Positions 56,300 through 64,000 of a stretch of 64,000 bases of DNA are shown in pieces. This DNA is from Gordonia mangrovi. Lineage in GTDB: Bacteria > Actinomycetota > Actinomycetes > Mycobacteriales > Mycobacteriaceae. The stretch's first letter is position 1, and each line of letters begins with the position of its first letter. The DNA lies in NCBI RefSeq assembly GCF_024734075.1, contig NZ_CP102850.1, forward strand, positions 4,030,001 to 4,094,000, written 5' to 3'. A program made the translations under genes and the position numbers. Under the pieces are notes generated by a model. That model was not told where the DNA came from. It did not search any database and saw only the letters and a program-made list of their open reading frames with translations.

Positions 56300-57754
56300 C
56301 TACTGTCGGGCGGTCCGCATCCTGCCGATGACGCCGATCACGACGTCGACGAGCAGGAATGCGGCCAGGCTGATGCCGAGCAGCGGTACGAACCAGCCCA
56401 CGGCCACCGCCACGAGCACCACGCCGACCGCGGTCGCGGGCGGCAGCGACCACAGTGCGCCACGCACCGGGGCCCGGCCGACGCGTCGCGATCCGTCGCG
56501 TGGGCGCCGCTGCCACCACATCTGGTAGCCCCGCATGATCACGGCGACCAGGCCGACGGCGAGCAGAAGTAGCAGGAACTGGCTGAGCAGCCCGAACAGC
56601 AGTCCCATGTGCAGAGCGATACCCCAGTTGGTGAGTTTGGCGGCGAGCGGCCAGTCGGCAAACCACGACGTGTCGACCACCCGAGAGTCGGCGGCGTCCA
56701 CGGCCACCGAGTTCGGCGACAACTGCCACGCCTCGCGCGTCTCGGTCACCTTGTAGGTCGTCTGCGCGTCCGCGGGAACGGCGATCTCGACCTTGTCGGT
56801 GACGCCGGCGTCGCGAGCGATCGCCAGCACCTCATCGAGCTGCGCCGCCTGCTCGGCCGCCGGCATCGCCGGAGCTGCCGTGGCGTCGCCGGCGGTGGTG
56901 CTGTGACCGCCATGGCCGGCGTGATCACCGCTGCCGTCTGGTGCTGTGCCGGTCAGGTCGGTGTCGACGGCCGGGGTGGTCCAGTGCAGCGTGGTCCGCA
57001 GCTCCGAGACGTTCTCACCAGCAAACCGCGACCAGGTCAGGCCCGTCGCCGACAGGAACACCAGGCCGACGATGAGCCACACACCCATTGCGCCGTGCCA
57101 GTTCAGCGTTCTGTTGCGGCCGCGGGCGGTGCGGTCGATGGTGGCCAGCCGCAGTTTGCCGCGGCCCTTGCGGTAGCGGGCGATCCACAACACCAGCCCG
57201 CCGAGCGCGATCACCCACAGCCAGGACGCGGCGAGTTCGCTGTAGATGCGGCCGGGTTCGCCCAGATGCAGATGCCGATGCAGCTGGCTGATCCAGGTGC
57301 GCAGCGGCAGTGCGCCGCTGCTGCCGTAGGCCACAAGTTCACCGACCGGTTGTGCGGTGACCGGATCGACGAAGACGGCGAGACGTTCGGATTTTCCGAG
57401 GGTCGGGTCGTCGAACAGCACCCGGGTGGTGTCGCCGGGCTGCGTCGAGGGTCGCACCGCGGACAGTTCGAGGTCGGGGCGTGCGTCGAGGGCGGCCGAG
57501 ACCTGGTCGGCCAGCGGTTGTGGCGTGCCGGTGGACTCGGTGTGCAGGTATCCGCGGTAGACGATGTTCTCCATCGTCGGCGCGACGGCATAGAGCGCAC
57601 CGCTCACGGCGGCGATGAGCAGAAACGGTGCGACGAGGATGCCGGCGTAGAAGTGCAGGCGACGCAGCAGCAGTCGCCCGCTGCGGTCCCGGGTGGGTCG
57701 CGGGTCGGCGGGTGGTGAGGAAGACGTGGCGGTCGGATCGTGGGTCAGGGACAT
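56300..57754 (-). CDS. PepSY-domain membrane protein
   Basis: A 484-residue protein of the PepSY-associated TM family: first helix after a disordered N-terminus, PepSY domain outside, helices in the middle (LWVIALGGLVLWIARYR, GVWLIVGLVFLSATGLTWSR), a His/Gly-rich loop (DHAGHGGHS) that could bind metal, and two or three C-terminal helices. Related proteins work with iron or copper uptake and reduction. ATG at 57754 with AAAGG upstream. The 57855 membrane-protein gene lies just upstream on the same strand. Confidence 0.85.
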   Translation of the reverse strand: MSLTHDPTATSSSPPADPRPTRDRSGRLLLRRLHFYAGILVAPFLLIAAVSGALYAVAPTMENIVYRGYLHTESTGTPQPLADQVSAALDARPDLELSAVRPSTQPGDTTRVLFDDPTLGKSERLAVFVDPVTAQPVGELVAYGSSGALPLRTWISQLHRHLHLGEPGRIYSELAASWLWVIALGGLVLWIARYRKGRGKLRLATIDRTARGRNRTLNWHGAMGVWLIVGLVFLSATGLTWSRFAGENVSELRTTLHWTTPAVDTDLTGTAPDGSGDHAGHGGHSTTAGDATAAPAMPAAEQAAQLDEVLAIARDAGVTDKVEIAVPADAQTTYKVTETREAWQLSPNSVAVDAADSRVVDTSWFADWPLAAKLTNWGIALHMGLLFGLLSQFLLLLLAVGLVAVIMRGYQMWWQRRPRDGSRRVGRAPVRGALWSLPPATAVGVVLVAVAVGWFVPLLGISLAAFLLVDVVIGVIGRMRTARQ

Positions 57755-57854
57755 ACGGGATCGGCCTTTCGACGGCTCGCGCGAATGCCACCGGCGCACC
57801 GGTGGTCGGATCGCGACAGTGAGGTGCCCGACCCGCGCGGTCAGGCGTCTCGGG

Positions 57855-58406
57855 TCAGGCCGGGGTGAGGTGAGAAGTGCGCCGACGACACGGAGGTCCC
57901 CGCGTCCCACAGGTGCGGGCAGCGGTGATCTCGGTGCGATGGTCGATGCCGTAGGACGTGCGCACCGCCCACGTCGGACGTGGCACCACCGGCACCGACA
58001 GCATTACGCGGATGACGCGGGTCAGCGCCGTGAGCAGCACGGTCAGCGCGGACTCGAGGGCGCGGCAGACGGCGGCGGTGAGCACGGCGGCGACACTGTG
58101 TGCCGCACCCATCTGCGGTGACAACATCATCCCGTGGCCACCAGCGAGGGCAGCGAGCGCGAGATGCGCAGCCACCTGGCCGCCGGCCAGGATTCCGGTG
58201 AGGACGCCGAGACCCCCGGCGCCGGAGTTGCGCCACGCGGACACGAGCCATCCCAGGGCAGCGCACACTCCCACCAGGAATGTCAGCGCGGACGAACCGG
58301 GCAGACTGCCGTGGGCGGCGGTATGCGCGACGATGGCGCTGCCGCCCGACGCGGCGCCGACGACGCAGCCGCGCAGGCGGCGCACGGTGGGCTGCGTCGT
58401 GATCAC
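57855..58406 (-). CDS. hypothetical membrane protein
   Basis: A 183-residue protein with four or five hydrophobic segments and the GHGMMLSPQMGAAH loop rich in His and Met, followed by an Arg-rich C-terminus. The His/Met pattern and the PepSY gene downstream suggest a link with copper or heme, but no family is recognised with confidence. GTG at 58406 was chosen to start near the first helix; a start 51 bases further out is possible. Confidence 0.65.
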   Translation of the reverse strand: MITTQPTVRRLRGCVVGAASGGSAIVAHTAAHGSLPGSSALTFLVGVCAALGWLVSAWRNSGAGGLGVLTGILAGGQVAAHLALAALAGGHGMMLSPQMGAAHSVAAVLTAAVCRALESALTVLLTALTRVIRVMLSVPVVPRPTWAVRTSYGIDHRTEITAARTCGTRGPPCRRRTSHLTPA

Positions 58407-58520
58407 CGCCGAAGCATAGCGGGCGACGGTATGCCGACCGGTGCCTGATGACCGCACTGCGTGCCCGTGCTGCCCTGCGTGGCACCGCGCTGCTGTGAGC
58501 AGGCCGGGTTGCAGTACAGC

Positions 58521-60137
58521 TCAGACGATGTCGACGTCGGGGCGCCCGGCCGCGATCGTCACCACGGCGCGGGTGTGCAGCCGGTCGGATGCGGACCCGA
58601 TCGAGTCGGCCACCCGGAATTCGGCCTCCCACCGGTCGCGAGACAGCCGGTTGAGGACGTAGCCACGTTGGGCGCTGCCGAAGCGGACGTGCGGCGATGC
58701 GGCCTTGAGGGCCCGGTCGGAGTCGTCGCTGTCCTCGCCGTCTGCGCCCGACGAGATCGACGTCCCCGCCAATTCCACACCGAGGGTGTCGGATTCGCGG
58801 CGATAGGTGGTGCGCAGGTCGGCGACCACGTTGCGGTGGATGTCGCCCACCACGGACACCAGATTGGTCGCACCGCGGGCGCGGGCGCCCTCGAGCACCC
58901 GGGTGCGGCAGGCCTCGTACCCGCTCCATCCGTCCATGCTGACCGCGCGCTGCCCGTCGTCGTCGCGGGCGAGGTCGGCGATCGGCGTCTGATGGGCGAG
59001 AACATTCCACCGCGCCCGGCTGGAATCCAGACCGTCGAGCAGCCAGCGTTCTTGCGTCGCGCCCAGGATGCTGCGACGCGGGTCGGCCGTCGCAGCGTTC
59101 TGCGGGACGTCCGTGTCGCCGTTCACCTGGTCACTGCGGTGACTGCGGGTGTCGAGCACCGCGAAGTCGGCGAGCGTGCCGAAGCGCAAGCGGCGGTAGG
59201 CGCTGATGTCGCCGCCGCGAGGCTGTTGGGCGCGCCGTACCGGCGTGTTCTCCCACCACGCGCGCAGGGCGTGAGCGCGGCGCACCAGGAACTCCGGTAC
59301 GGGCGTCCCGTCTTCGGGGATCGTGGCGGCCCAGTTGTTGTCCACCTCGTGGTCGTCGAAGGTCGTGACGAACGGGCTGGTCCGGTGGATCTCCTGCAGG
59401 TGCGGGTCGAGTCTGTAGAGGGCATATCGTTCGCGATAGTCGTCGAGGTCGAGGCATTCCCGTGCCGCCGATTCCGGCATGGCCATGGTGTGCCGGCGTC
59501 CGCCTCCGCGGTGGATCGGTTTCTCGTAGATGTAGTCGCCGAGGTGGAACACGAGGTCCGGGGCGCGTATGGCCATGTCGGCGTAGGCGACGTAGAAACC
59601 GTCGGCCCACGACTGACACGAGGCGAGCGCGAAGGTCATCGGTGCTTCGGCGCCCGGGGCGGGTGCGGTGACGGTTCGACCGACCGCGGATCGTTCGCCG
59701 CGTGCGGTGAAGCGATAGAAGTACTCGCGACCGGGTGCAAGGCCGCGGACGTCGACGTGCACGGTGTGACCGTTGTCCACGTCGGCGAACGCGCGTCCGC
59801 GGCGCACGGGTCGGGTCATCGCCTCATCGGCGGCCACCTCCCAATTCACTTCGACCGACTGGTTGCCCATTCCGCCGCCGCGGGCCAGCGGTCGGGGTGC
59901 CAGACGCGTCCAGAGCACTACTCCGTCGGGCAGGGGGTCACCGGACGCCACCCCGAGGGCGAACAGCGGGCTGTCGGCGGCGGATGCGCCCGACGACGGA
60001 GCTGCACCGCCCAGCAGGCCCGGGGTGAACGCGAGTGCCGCGACGACGCCACCCCAACTGAGGAACCGGCGTCGGCTCATACCGACACGCAGACTGTGGT
60101 CGCGGAAGAGCTCGATGTTCGGCGCGCCGCGGGGCAT
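58521..60137 (-). CDS. phoD: PhoD-type alkaline phosphatase
   Basis: A 538-residue secreted phosphodiesterase/alkaline phosphatase D. The Tat signal is SRRRFLSWGG (21-30). An N-terminal fibronectin-like domain is followed by the metallophosphatase core (FALASCQSW, HLGDYIYE, TFDDHEVDNNW, VVGDIHRN). It releases phosphate from phosphoesters outside the cell, with calcium and iron in the active site, normally under phosphate-limitation control; no PHO box was identified by eye. Confidence 0.92.
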   Translation of the reverse strand: MPRGAPNIELFRDHSLRVGMSRRRFLSWGGVVAALAFTPGLLGGAAPSSGASAADSPLFALGVASGDPLPDGVVLWTRLAPRPLARGGGMGNQSVEVNWEVAADEAMTRPVRRGRAFADVDNGHTVHVDVRGLAPGREYFYRFTARGERSAVGRTVTAPAPGAEAPMTFALASCQSWADGFYVAYADMAIRAPDLVFHLGDYIYEKPIHRGGGRRHTMAMPESAARECLDLDDYRERYALYRLDPHLQEIHRTSPFVTTFDDHEVDNNWAATIPEDGTPVPEFLVRRAHALRAWWENTPVRRAQQPRGGDISAYRRLRFGTLADFAVLDTRSHRSDQVNGDTDVPQNAATADPRRSILGATQERWLLDGLDSSRARWNVLAHQTPIADLARDDDGQRAVSMDGWSGYEACRTRVLEGARARGATNLVSVVGDIHRNVVADLRTTYRRESDTLGVELAGTSISSGADGEDSDDSDRALKAASPHVRFGSAQRGYVLNRLSRDRWEAEFRVADSIGSASDRLHTRAVVTIAAGRPDVDIV

Positions 60138-60242
60138 GCCGTCACCCGATCAGGCGTGACTGGACGGACTGCGACCCTCACTTGGCCGGCGGGTGATGGG
60201 GCGGTGAAGAGACGCCGGGGCGGCGCCGGGCGGCCGGGAGGC

Positions 60243-60914
60243 TCAGGCGGCCAATACCAGCCAGATGGCGGCGTAATGCAGCGCGGCGGCGATCGCTGTG
60301 CAGGCGTGGAAGACCTCGTGGTGGCCGAATGTCGACGGCCACGGGTTGGGCCAGCGGGCGGCGTACAGGATTCCGCCGACGGTGTAGAACACGCCGCCGG
60401 TGGCGAGCAGGATGATCACGGTCCAGCCGACCTCGGTGACCAGGGCCGGCGCCACCACGATGATGACCCAGCCGAGCAGGACATAGAGCGAGACGCCGAG
60501 CCAGCGGGGTGCCGTCGGCCAGGCGAGTTTGAGGATGACGCCGGCGATGGCGCCCAGCCAGACGATGCCGAGCACCCACCATCGCACGTTCGCGGGGAGG
60601 GCCAATGCGCAAAACGGCGTGTAGGTGCCGGCGATGAAGACAAAGATCATCGAATGATCAGCGCGTTTCATCCGGACTTGGGCCCGCGGTGTTCGCCAAG
60701 CGATGCGGTGATAACTCGCGCTGACCGCGAACACGCCGAAGGTGGTCAGTGCATATACCGCGCACATCGCGGCGGCGAAGGGTCCGCGCAGGGCCGCCGC
60801 GCCGATTACGACCGCGACCCCGGCGCAGATGGCGGCCCACGCCGCGTACTGGTGGATCACACCCCGCAGTCGTGGCGGAGTGTCCGCGGAGGTCTCATGC
60901 GCCAGGATCGTCAC
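60243..60914 (-). CDS. hemolysin III / PAQR-like membrane protein
   Basis: A 223-residue, seven-helix protein of the hemolysin III (YqfA/PAQR) family with the SASYHR, DHSMIFVFIAGTYTP and HHEVFHACT motifs, whose His/Asp residues bind zinc. Real activity in bacteria is uncertain, perhaps lipid hydrolysis. I recall the counterpart Rv1085c beside the Z-prenyl synthase, as here. GTG start, divergent from uppS. Confidence 0.9.
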   Translation of the reverse strand: MTILAHETSADTPPRLRGVIHQYAAWAAICAGVAVVIGAAALRGPFAAAMCAVYALTTFGVFAVSASYHRIAWRTPRAQVRMKRADHSMIFVFIAGTYTPFCALALPANVRWWVLGIVWLGAIAGVILKLAWPTAPRWLGVSLYVLLGWVIIVVAPALVTEVGWTVIILLATGGVFYTVGGILYAARWPNPWPSTFGHHEVFHACTAIAAALHYAAIWLVLAA

Positions 60915-60946
60915 GGAACCTACGCTACCGTAACTTTTGGAGCGGA

Positions 60947-60952
60947 TAAGAT
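60947..60952 (+). promoter_or_regulatory. -10 element of a probably leaderless uppS transcript
   Basis: TAAGAT lies 9 bases before the ATG of the prenyl synthase; transcription would begin at or next to the start codon. No ribosome site is seen, consistent with a leaderless mRNA. Confidence 0.45.
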
Positions 60953-60961
60953 CGGGCAGCG

Positions 60962-61744
60962 ATGAAACTTCTTCCCGATCGGCTCCGGCGCCCCATGCTC
61001 AGCGTGTACGAGCGTCGGCTCATTCAGCTGATGGACACCACCCGGTTGCCGCGGCATGTCGCAATCATCTGCGACGGGAACCGTCGGTGGGCCCGGGAGG
61101 CCGGATTCGAGGACGTCAGTCACGGTCACCGGGTCGGTGCGCAACGGATCGCCGAGATGCTGACGTGGTGTGCCGAGCTCGATATCTCCACGGTCACCAT
61201 CTACCTGTTGTCCACGGAGAACCTGCAGCGTGCCTCGGATGAGCTCGATGCGCTGATGGAGATCGTGCCCGACATCGTCGACGAGATCTCCGGTCCCGAG
61301 GGCAAGTGGCGTGTGCGGATTGTCGGGAATCTGGCCGGGCTGCCCGATCCGGTCGCCGAGCGGCTCCGACAGGCGTCGGGGCGGACGCTGGACCGGGTGG
61401 GCATGAACGTCAACGTCGCTGTGGGCTACGGCGGCCGGCAGGAAATCGTCGACGCTGTGCAGTCGTTGCTTGCGGGCCGTCTCGCGGCGGGGGCGCAGCC
61501 GGCGGACATGATCGACGCGGTGACCGTGGATGCGATCGACAAGCACCTCTACACCAAGGGGCAGCCGGACCCCGATCTGGTGATCCGCACCTCGGGTGAG
61601 CAGCGATTGTCGGGCTTCCTGTTGTGGCAGAGCGCCTATTCGGAGATCTGGTTCACCGACGCGTACTGGCCCGAGTTCCGTCGGGTCGACTTCCTGCGTG
61701 CGCTGCGCGACTACGCGGCACGCAGTCGACGATTCGGGAAGTGA
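60962..61744 (+). CDS. uppS: short-chain cis-prenyl diphosphate synthase
   Basis: A 260-residue cis-prenyltransferase: ICDGNRRWAR with catalytic Asp38, the middle LLSTENLQR, and C-terminal RTSGEQRLSGFLLWQSAYSE. By the recalled position next to hemolysin III it corresponds to Rv1086, which makes Z,E-farnesyl diphosphate, the precursor of decaprenyl phosphate for arabinogalactan; a full undecaprenyl-type product cannot be excluded. ATG at 60962. Confidence 0.92.
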   Translation: MKLLPDRLRRPMLSVYERRLIQLMDTTRLPRHVAIICDGNRRWAREAGFEDVSHGHRVGAQRIAEMLTWCAELDISTVTIYLLSTENLQRASDELDALMEIVPDIVDEISGPEGKWRVRIVGNLAGLPDPVAERLRQASGRTLDRVGMNVNVAVGYGGRQEIVDAVQSLLAGRLAAGAQPADMIDAVTVDAIDKHLYTKGQPDPDLVIRTSGEQRLSGFLLWQSAYSEIWFTDAYWPEFRRVDFLRALRDYAARSRRFGK

Positions 61745-61768
61745 CCTGACGGGCGGCAGCGGGCATCG

Positions 61769-63736
61769 TCACCTGGGGTAGGTGATGATGGTCTGGCCGG
61801 TGCGGGCGTTGCGCCAGGTGATGGTGCGGTCGGTGTGCATGGTGGGGATCCACGGGCCGTCGTGTTTGCGGTCGTGGTCGGGTCGGCATAGGGGTGCGAG
61901 GTTGAAGGCCACGGTCCAGCCGCCGGCCAGCGGGTCGGCGTGGAGGAATTTGTGTAGGTGGTCGAGTTCGCACTGTTCGGACGGGCGCCCGCAGTAGGGG
62001 TAGCGGCAGCGTCGGTCGAGTTGGATGATCTCGGCACGTAGTGCTGCCGAGGGTGCGTAGGTCAATGCCCCGGGTGGTGGGGCGGCGAAACCGCCGTGCC
62101 CAGAGGGGTCGATGGGTGGTGCCGGTGTCCGGTTGCCGAAGATGATCAGGCCGCTGGCGGTGCGGGTTTCACTCGGTGGGGCGGTGATGGTGGTGGCGTG
62201 GAGTGCCAGGCGTGCGGCGTGGGCAGGGTCGATCGCGCCGTAGCCCATCAGGCGGGTGGGGTCGAGGCCGCTGGGGTCGCGCAGCAGGGTCAGGCCGGGG
62301 ACGACGAGGGCGGAATCGGAGTCGGATTCGGAGTCGATGTCGGAGTCTGTGTCCGTGGTGTCTTCGGCGTCCGCACTGTTTGCTTCGGAGTCGTCGGCCG
62401 GATCATGATCGGCCACCTCGGCGTCGGCGCGAGGTGCGGTGATGAAGTCTCGTCGGGGTTCCGGGGAGGGCTGGACGTCATCGGTGTCGGCGCCATCGCT
62501 TCCGGTGCCGGACTGTTCACTCTCACCGTCATTGTCGACGTCCCCGTCGATGTCACGGTCATCGTCGAGGTCGGCGAGGGTGATCGGCTGTTCTTCGGCC
62601 GCGTCGGGTCCGCCCATTGCGGGTTCGTCGGCGGTGTCGACGGGTGCAGTGGCGTCGCCGCCCGTGCTGGTGTCGACCGACGAGTCGCGGACACTGCCGG
62701 TGACCGACGACTCGCGGTCACTGTCGGTGACCGAACTCGGGGTGGTGGCGGGCGTCGGGTTGCTGGTGCGGGTCTGTTTGGCCGGGCAGGTGTCGTCGCC
62801 GCAGTGGCAGCGCAACGTCGCGCCGGGGGCCTTGATGATCTCGGCGAACGCCGCCACACGTTGGGCTTTGATGCTGCGCCCATCCCGATGGCACACCCGC
62901 CGACCGATCAACGCGCTGATCCGGTCGCGTAGGTGCACGCCGTGTTCGGCGGGGATGCAGGCGTCGACGGTCATGTGTCCGAACGCTTCGGCACCGATTT
63001 TCACATCGCCGAACAGGTCGGCGATGTCGTCGTGGGCTTGGACGGCCCGGTCGGGGTCGAGGGTGATGATGATGGCGTCGAGATCGGCTTGCAGCGCGGT
63101 GTCGGTGGTCGGGCGGCTGGCCAGATCGAGCACCACATCGTCGAAATCCCACGGCTCATCGTCGGCAGGGTCGGTCTCGGCCGCACCATCACCGGCATCA
63201 CCGGCATCGTCGGTGCCGTCATTGTCGGTGTCGTCGTCGAAGTCGAGGGTGAGGTCCTCGTCATCGGTGTCGGCGGTGTCGGTGGTGTCGGCGGTGTCGG
63301 CGGTGTCGGTGAGTTCGGCCAGTCGGGCTCGGAGGTCGCCGGTGGGGCCGGTGGCGGCGGCGCGGATGGCCACGCCCAGGCGGTGGGGGCTCAGGTCACC
63401 GGCGCGGAAGGCGTCACGGATCTTGGGGTGTTCGTCGAGGAGTTCGTCGAGGTGGACCCATTCGCCGGCTTTGGTTCGGGCCAGGCCCAGTTGCAGCGAG
63501 ATTTCGCCTATGGCAGCTTTGTCGGCGGCGTTGCGGATTCGGTTCGGGACGTAGTCGTTGTATCCGGTGATGCGCTCGTTGTAGGTGGATTGGCCGATTT
63601 GGCGGGCGATCTGCATGGCGACGGCTTGGGCTTGGTTGCTCAGCCGGAGGGCGTCGCGGCCGTACTGGGCCAGCTCGTCGAGGCTGCTGGTGGCCAGCAG
63701 GGCGTCGTCGGCGGCACGGTCGGTGAAGGTGAACAC
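61769..63736 (-). CDS. DUF222 / HNH endonuclease (13E12 type)
   Basis: A 655-residue protein: N-terminal DUF222 (MFTFTDRAADD ... GEISLQLGLARTKAGEWVH), a long Asp/Thr/Glu-rich middle region partly encoded by 9-base repeats, and a complete HNH domain near the C-terminus (RRCRYPYCGRPSEQCELDHL ... LCRPDHDRKHDG). This is the family of the mycobacterial REP13E12 repeats; function is unknown but the nuclease domain looks intact. GTG start with GGAAAGGAG upstream. A PafBC-type promoter lies about 70 bases upstream. Confidence 0.9.
   Translation of the reverse strand: MFTFTDRAADDALLATSSLDELAQYGRDALRLSNQAQAVAMQIARQIGQSTYNERITGYNDYVPNRIRNAADKAAIGEISLQLGLARTKAGEWVHLDELLDEHPKIRDAFRAGDLSPHRLGVAIRAAATGPTGDLRARLAELTDTADTADTTDTADTDDEDLTLDFDDDTDNDGTDDAGDAGDGAAETDPADDEPWDFDDVVLDLASRPTTDTALQADLDAIIITLDPDRAVQAHDDIADLFGDVKIGAEAFGHMTVDACIPAEHGVHLRDRISALIGRRVCHRDGRSIKAQRVAAFAEIIKAPGATLRCHCGDDTCPAKQTRTSNPTPATTPSSVTDSDRESSVTGSVRDSSVDTSTGGDATAPVDTADEPAMGGPDAAEEQPITLADLDDDRDIDGDVDNDGESEQSGTGSDGADTDDVQPSPEPRRDFITAPRADAEVADHDPADDSEANSADAEDTTDTDSDIDSESDSDSALVVPGLTLLRDPSGLDPTRLMGYGAIDPAHAARLALHATTITAPPSETRTASGLIIFGNRTPAPPIDPSGHGGFAAPPPGALTYAPSAALRAEIIQLDRRCRYPYCGRPSEQCELDHLHKFLHADPLAGGWTVAFNLAPLCRPDHDRKHDGPWIPTMHTDRTITWRNARTGQTIITYPR
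63266..63310. repeat. five 9-bp tandem repeats in the DUF222-HNH gene
   Basis: Unit GGTGTCGGC or GGTGTCGGT on the plus strand, five in a row, encoding Thr-Ala-Asp/Thr-Thr-Asp triplets on the minus strand. Likely length-variable. Confidence 0.75.
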
Positions 63737-63807
63737 GACACGCTCCTTTCCGGCGACGACAGCGAGATCGGGTCCGGGTTTGGTTGGTGGGGAATCGAAC
63801 TGCTGTC

Positions 63808-63830
63808 AGAGTATCGGGTGGCTCCGACAG
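63808..63830 (-). promoter_or_regulatory. RecA-independent DNA-damage (PafBC-type) promoter match
   Basis: On the minus strand CTGTCGGAG, 8 bases, then TACTCT, fitting tTGTCRgtg-N8-TAnnnT at the core positions; the expected transcript would begin about 65 bases before the GTG of the DUF222-HNH gene. The stretch from 63831 to the window end holds no gene I can support. Confidence 0.6.
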
Positions 63831-64000
63831 TTTTGGTGGGCTGCGGGTGGGGTGTGGATTGATTGGTCGTTGAGCTGTTGGGTTCAGGATATCGGTGGGG
63901 TGTGACAATTCCGTTCGGGGTGACATAGCCTGCGGGCCAGTGCTTGCGGCGGCTCTGTCTCGGCTGGTGATGGTCTCGATACGTCCTCGGCTGGCGCCTC

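Noticed and set aside
58461..60965. 834-codon open frame antisense to phoD
   Set aside because: Mirrors the phosphatase gene; no domain and no ribosome site.
62933..63862. Gly/Val-rich plus-strand frame resembling PE_PGRS repeats
   Set aside because: It is the antisense of the Asp/Thr-rich repeats of the DUF222-HNH gene.

Overview
The window looks like chromosomal DNA of a high-GC, mycolic-acid-type actinobacterium, most plausibly Gordonia or a close relative. Three things point there. First, a mycothiol gene (mca) and mycobacterium-style fatty-acid genes are present. Second, much of 24-62 kb follows a gene order I recall from Mycobacterium tuberculosis around Rv1074c-Rv1086: fadA thiolase, GDSL lipase, cbs, metB, greA, DUF4307 protein, mca, small membrane protein, DUF255 thioredoxin-like protein, hemolysin III, short-chain Z-prenyl synthase. 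Third, there are two DUF222 (13E12-type) genes. Genus assignment is inference.

Layout. 1-4.4 kb: a TDT-family transporter end, an MFS transporter, an HSL-type esterase and a secreted lipase-like hydrolase. 4.5-11 kb: a six-gene minus-strand operon for a form II (CoxL-like) molybdenum hydroxylase, in order MoxR ATPase, VWA protein, small, large and medium subunits, CoxG. 11.2-18.3 kb: a Rieske lipoprotein, a PE-PPE-type hydrolase, a DUF222 gene cut off at its HNH motif, an alpha/beta hydrolase, an NhaC antiporter, and a tRNA with anticodon UAA but a short variable loop. 18.4-23.9 kb: a decayed gene, a phosphotransferase with a KstR-like operator, an MMPL transporter with a TetR regulator, and a Bax-inhibitor-like protein. 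24-30.2 kb: thiolase, GDSL lipase, cbs, metB, ilvA.

30.2-46.3 kb is an insertion relative to the recalled metB-greA adjacency. It carries a relBE pair and a minus-strand locus that I read as an anti-phage system: an SNF2-type helicase with a C-terminal DUF3883 (DrmD-like), a DUF1156 DNA methyltransferase, a DUF499 ATPase with an N-terminal Swt1-type HEPN domain (R-x4-H), and a coiled-coil protein of unknown function. A divergent XRE regulator and four copies of a CAACATGWTG palindrome suggest the genes form one regulon. A DUF4352 gene sits inside the locus on the opposite strand.

46.4-64 kb: the conserved greA-to-uppS block, interrupted by a natural fusion of a DDAH-like domain with ornithine transaminase next to an Lrp regulator, by a type I DAHP synthase behind an aromatic (Tyr-Trp-Arg-Phe) leader peptide and terminator, and by PepSY and PhoD genes. 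A complete DUF222-HNH gene lies at the right edge. Both DUF222 genes carry matches to the RecA-independent (PafBC) DNA-damage promoter consensus.
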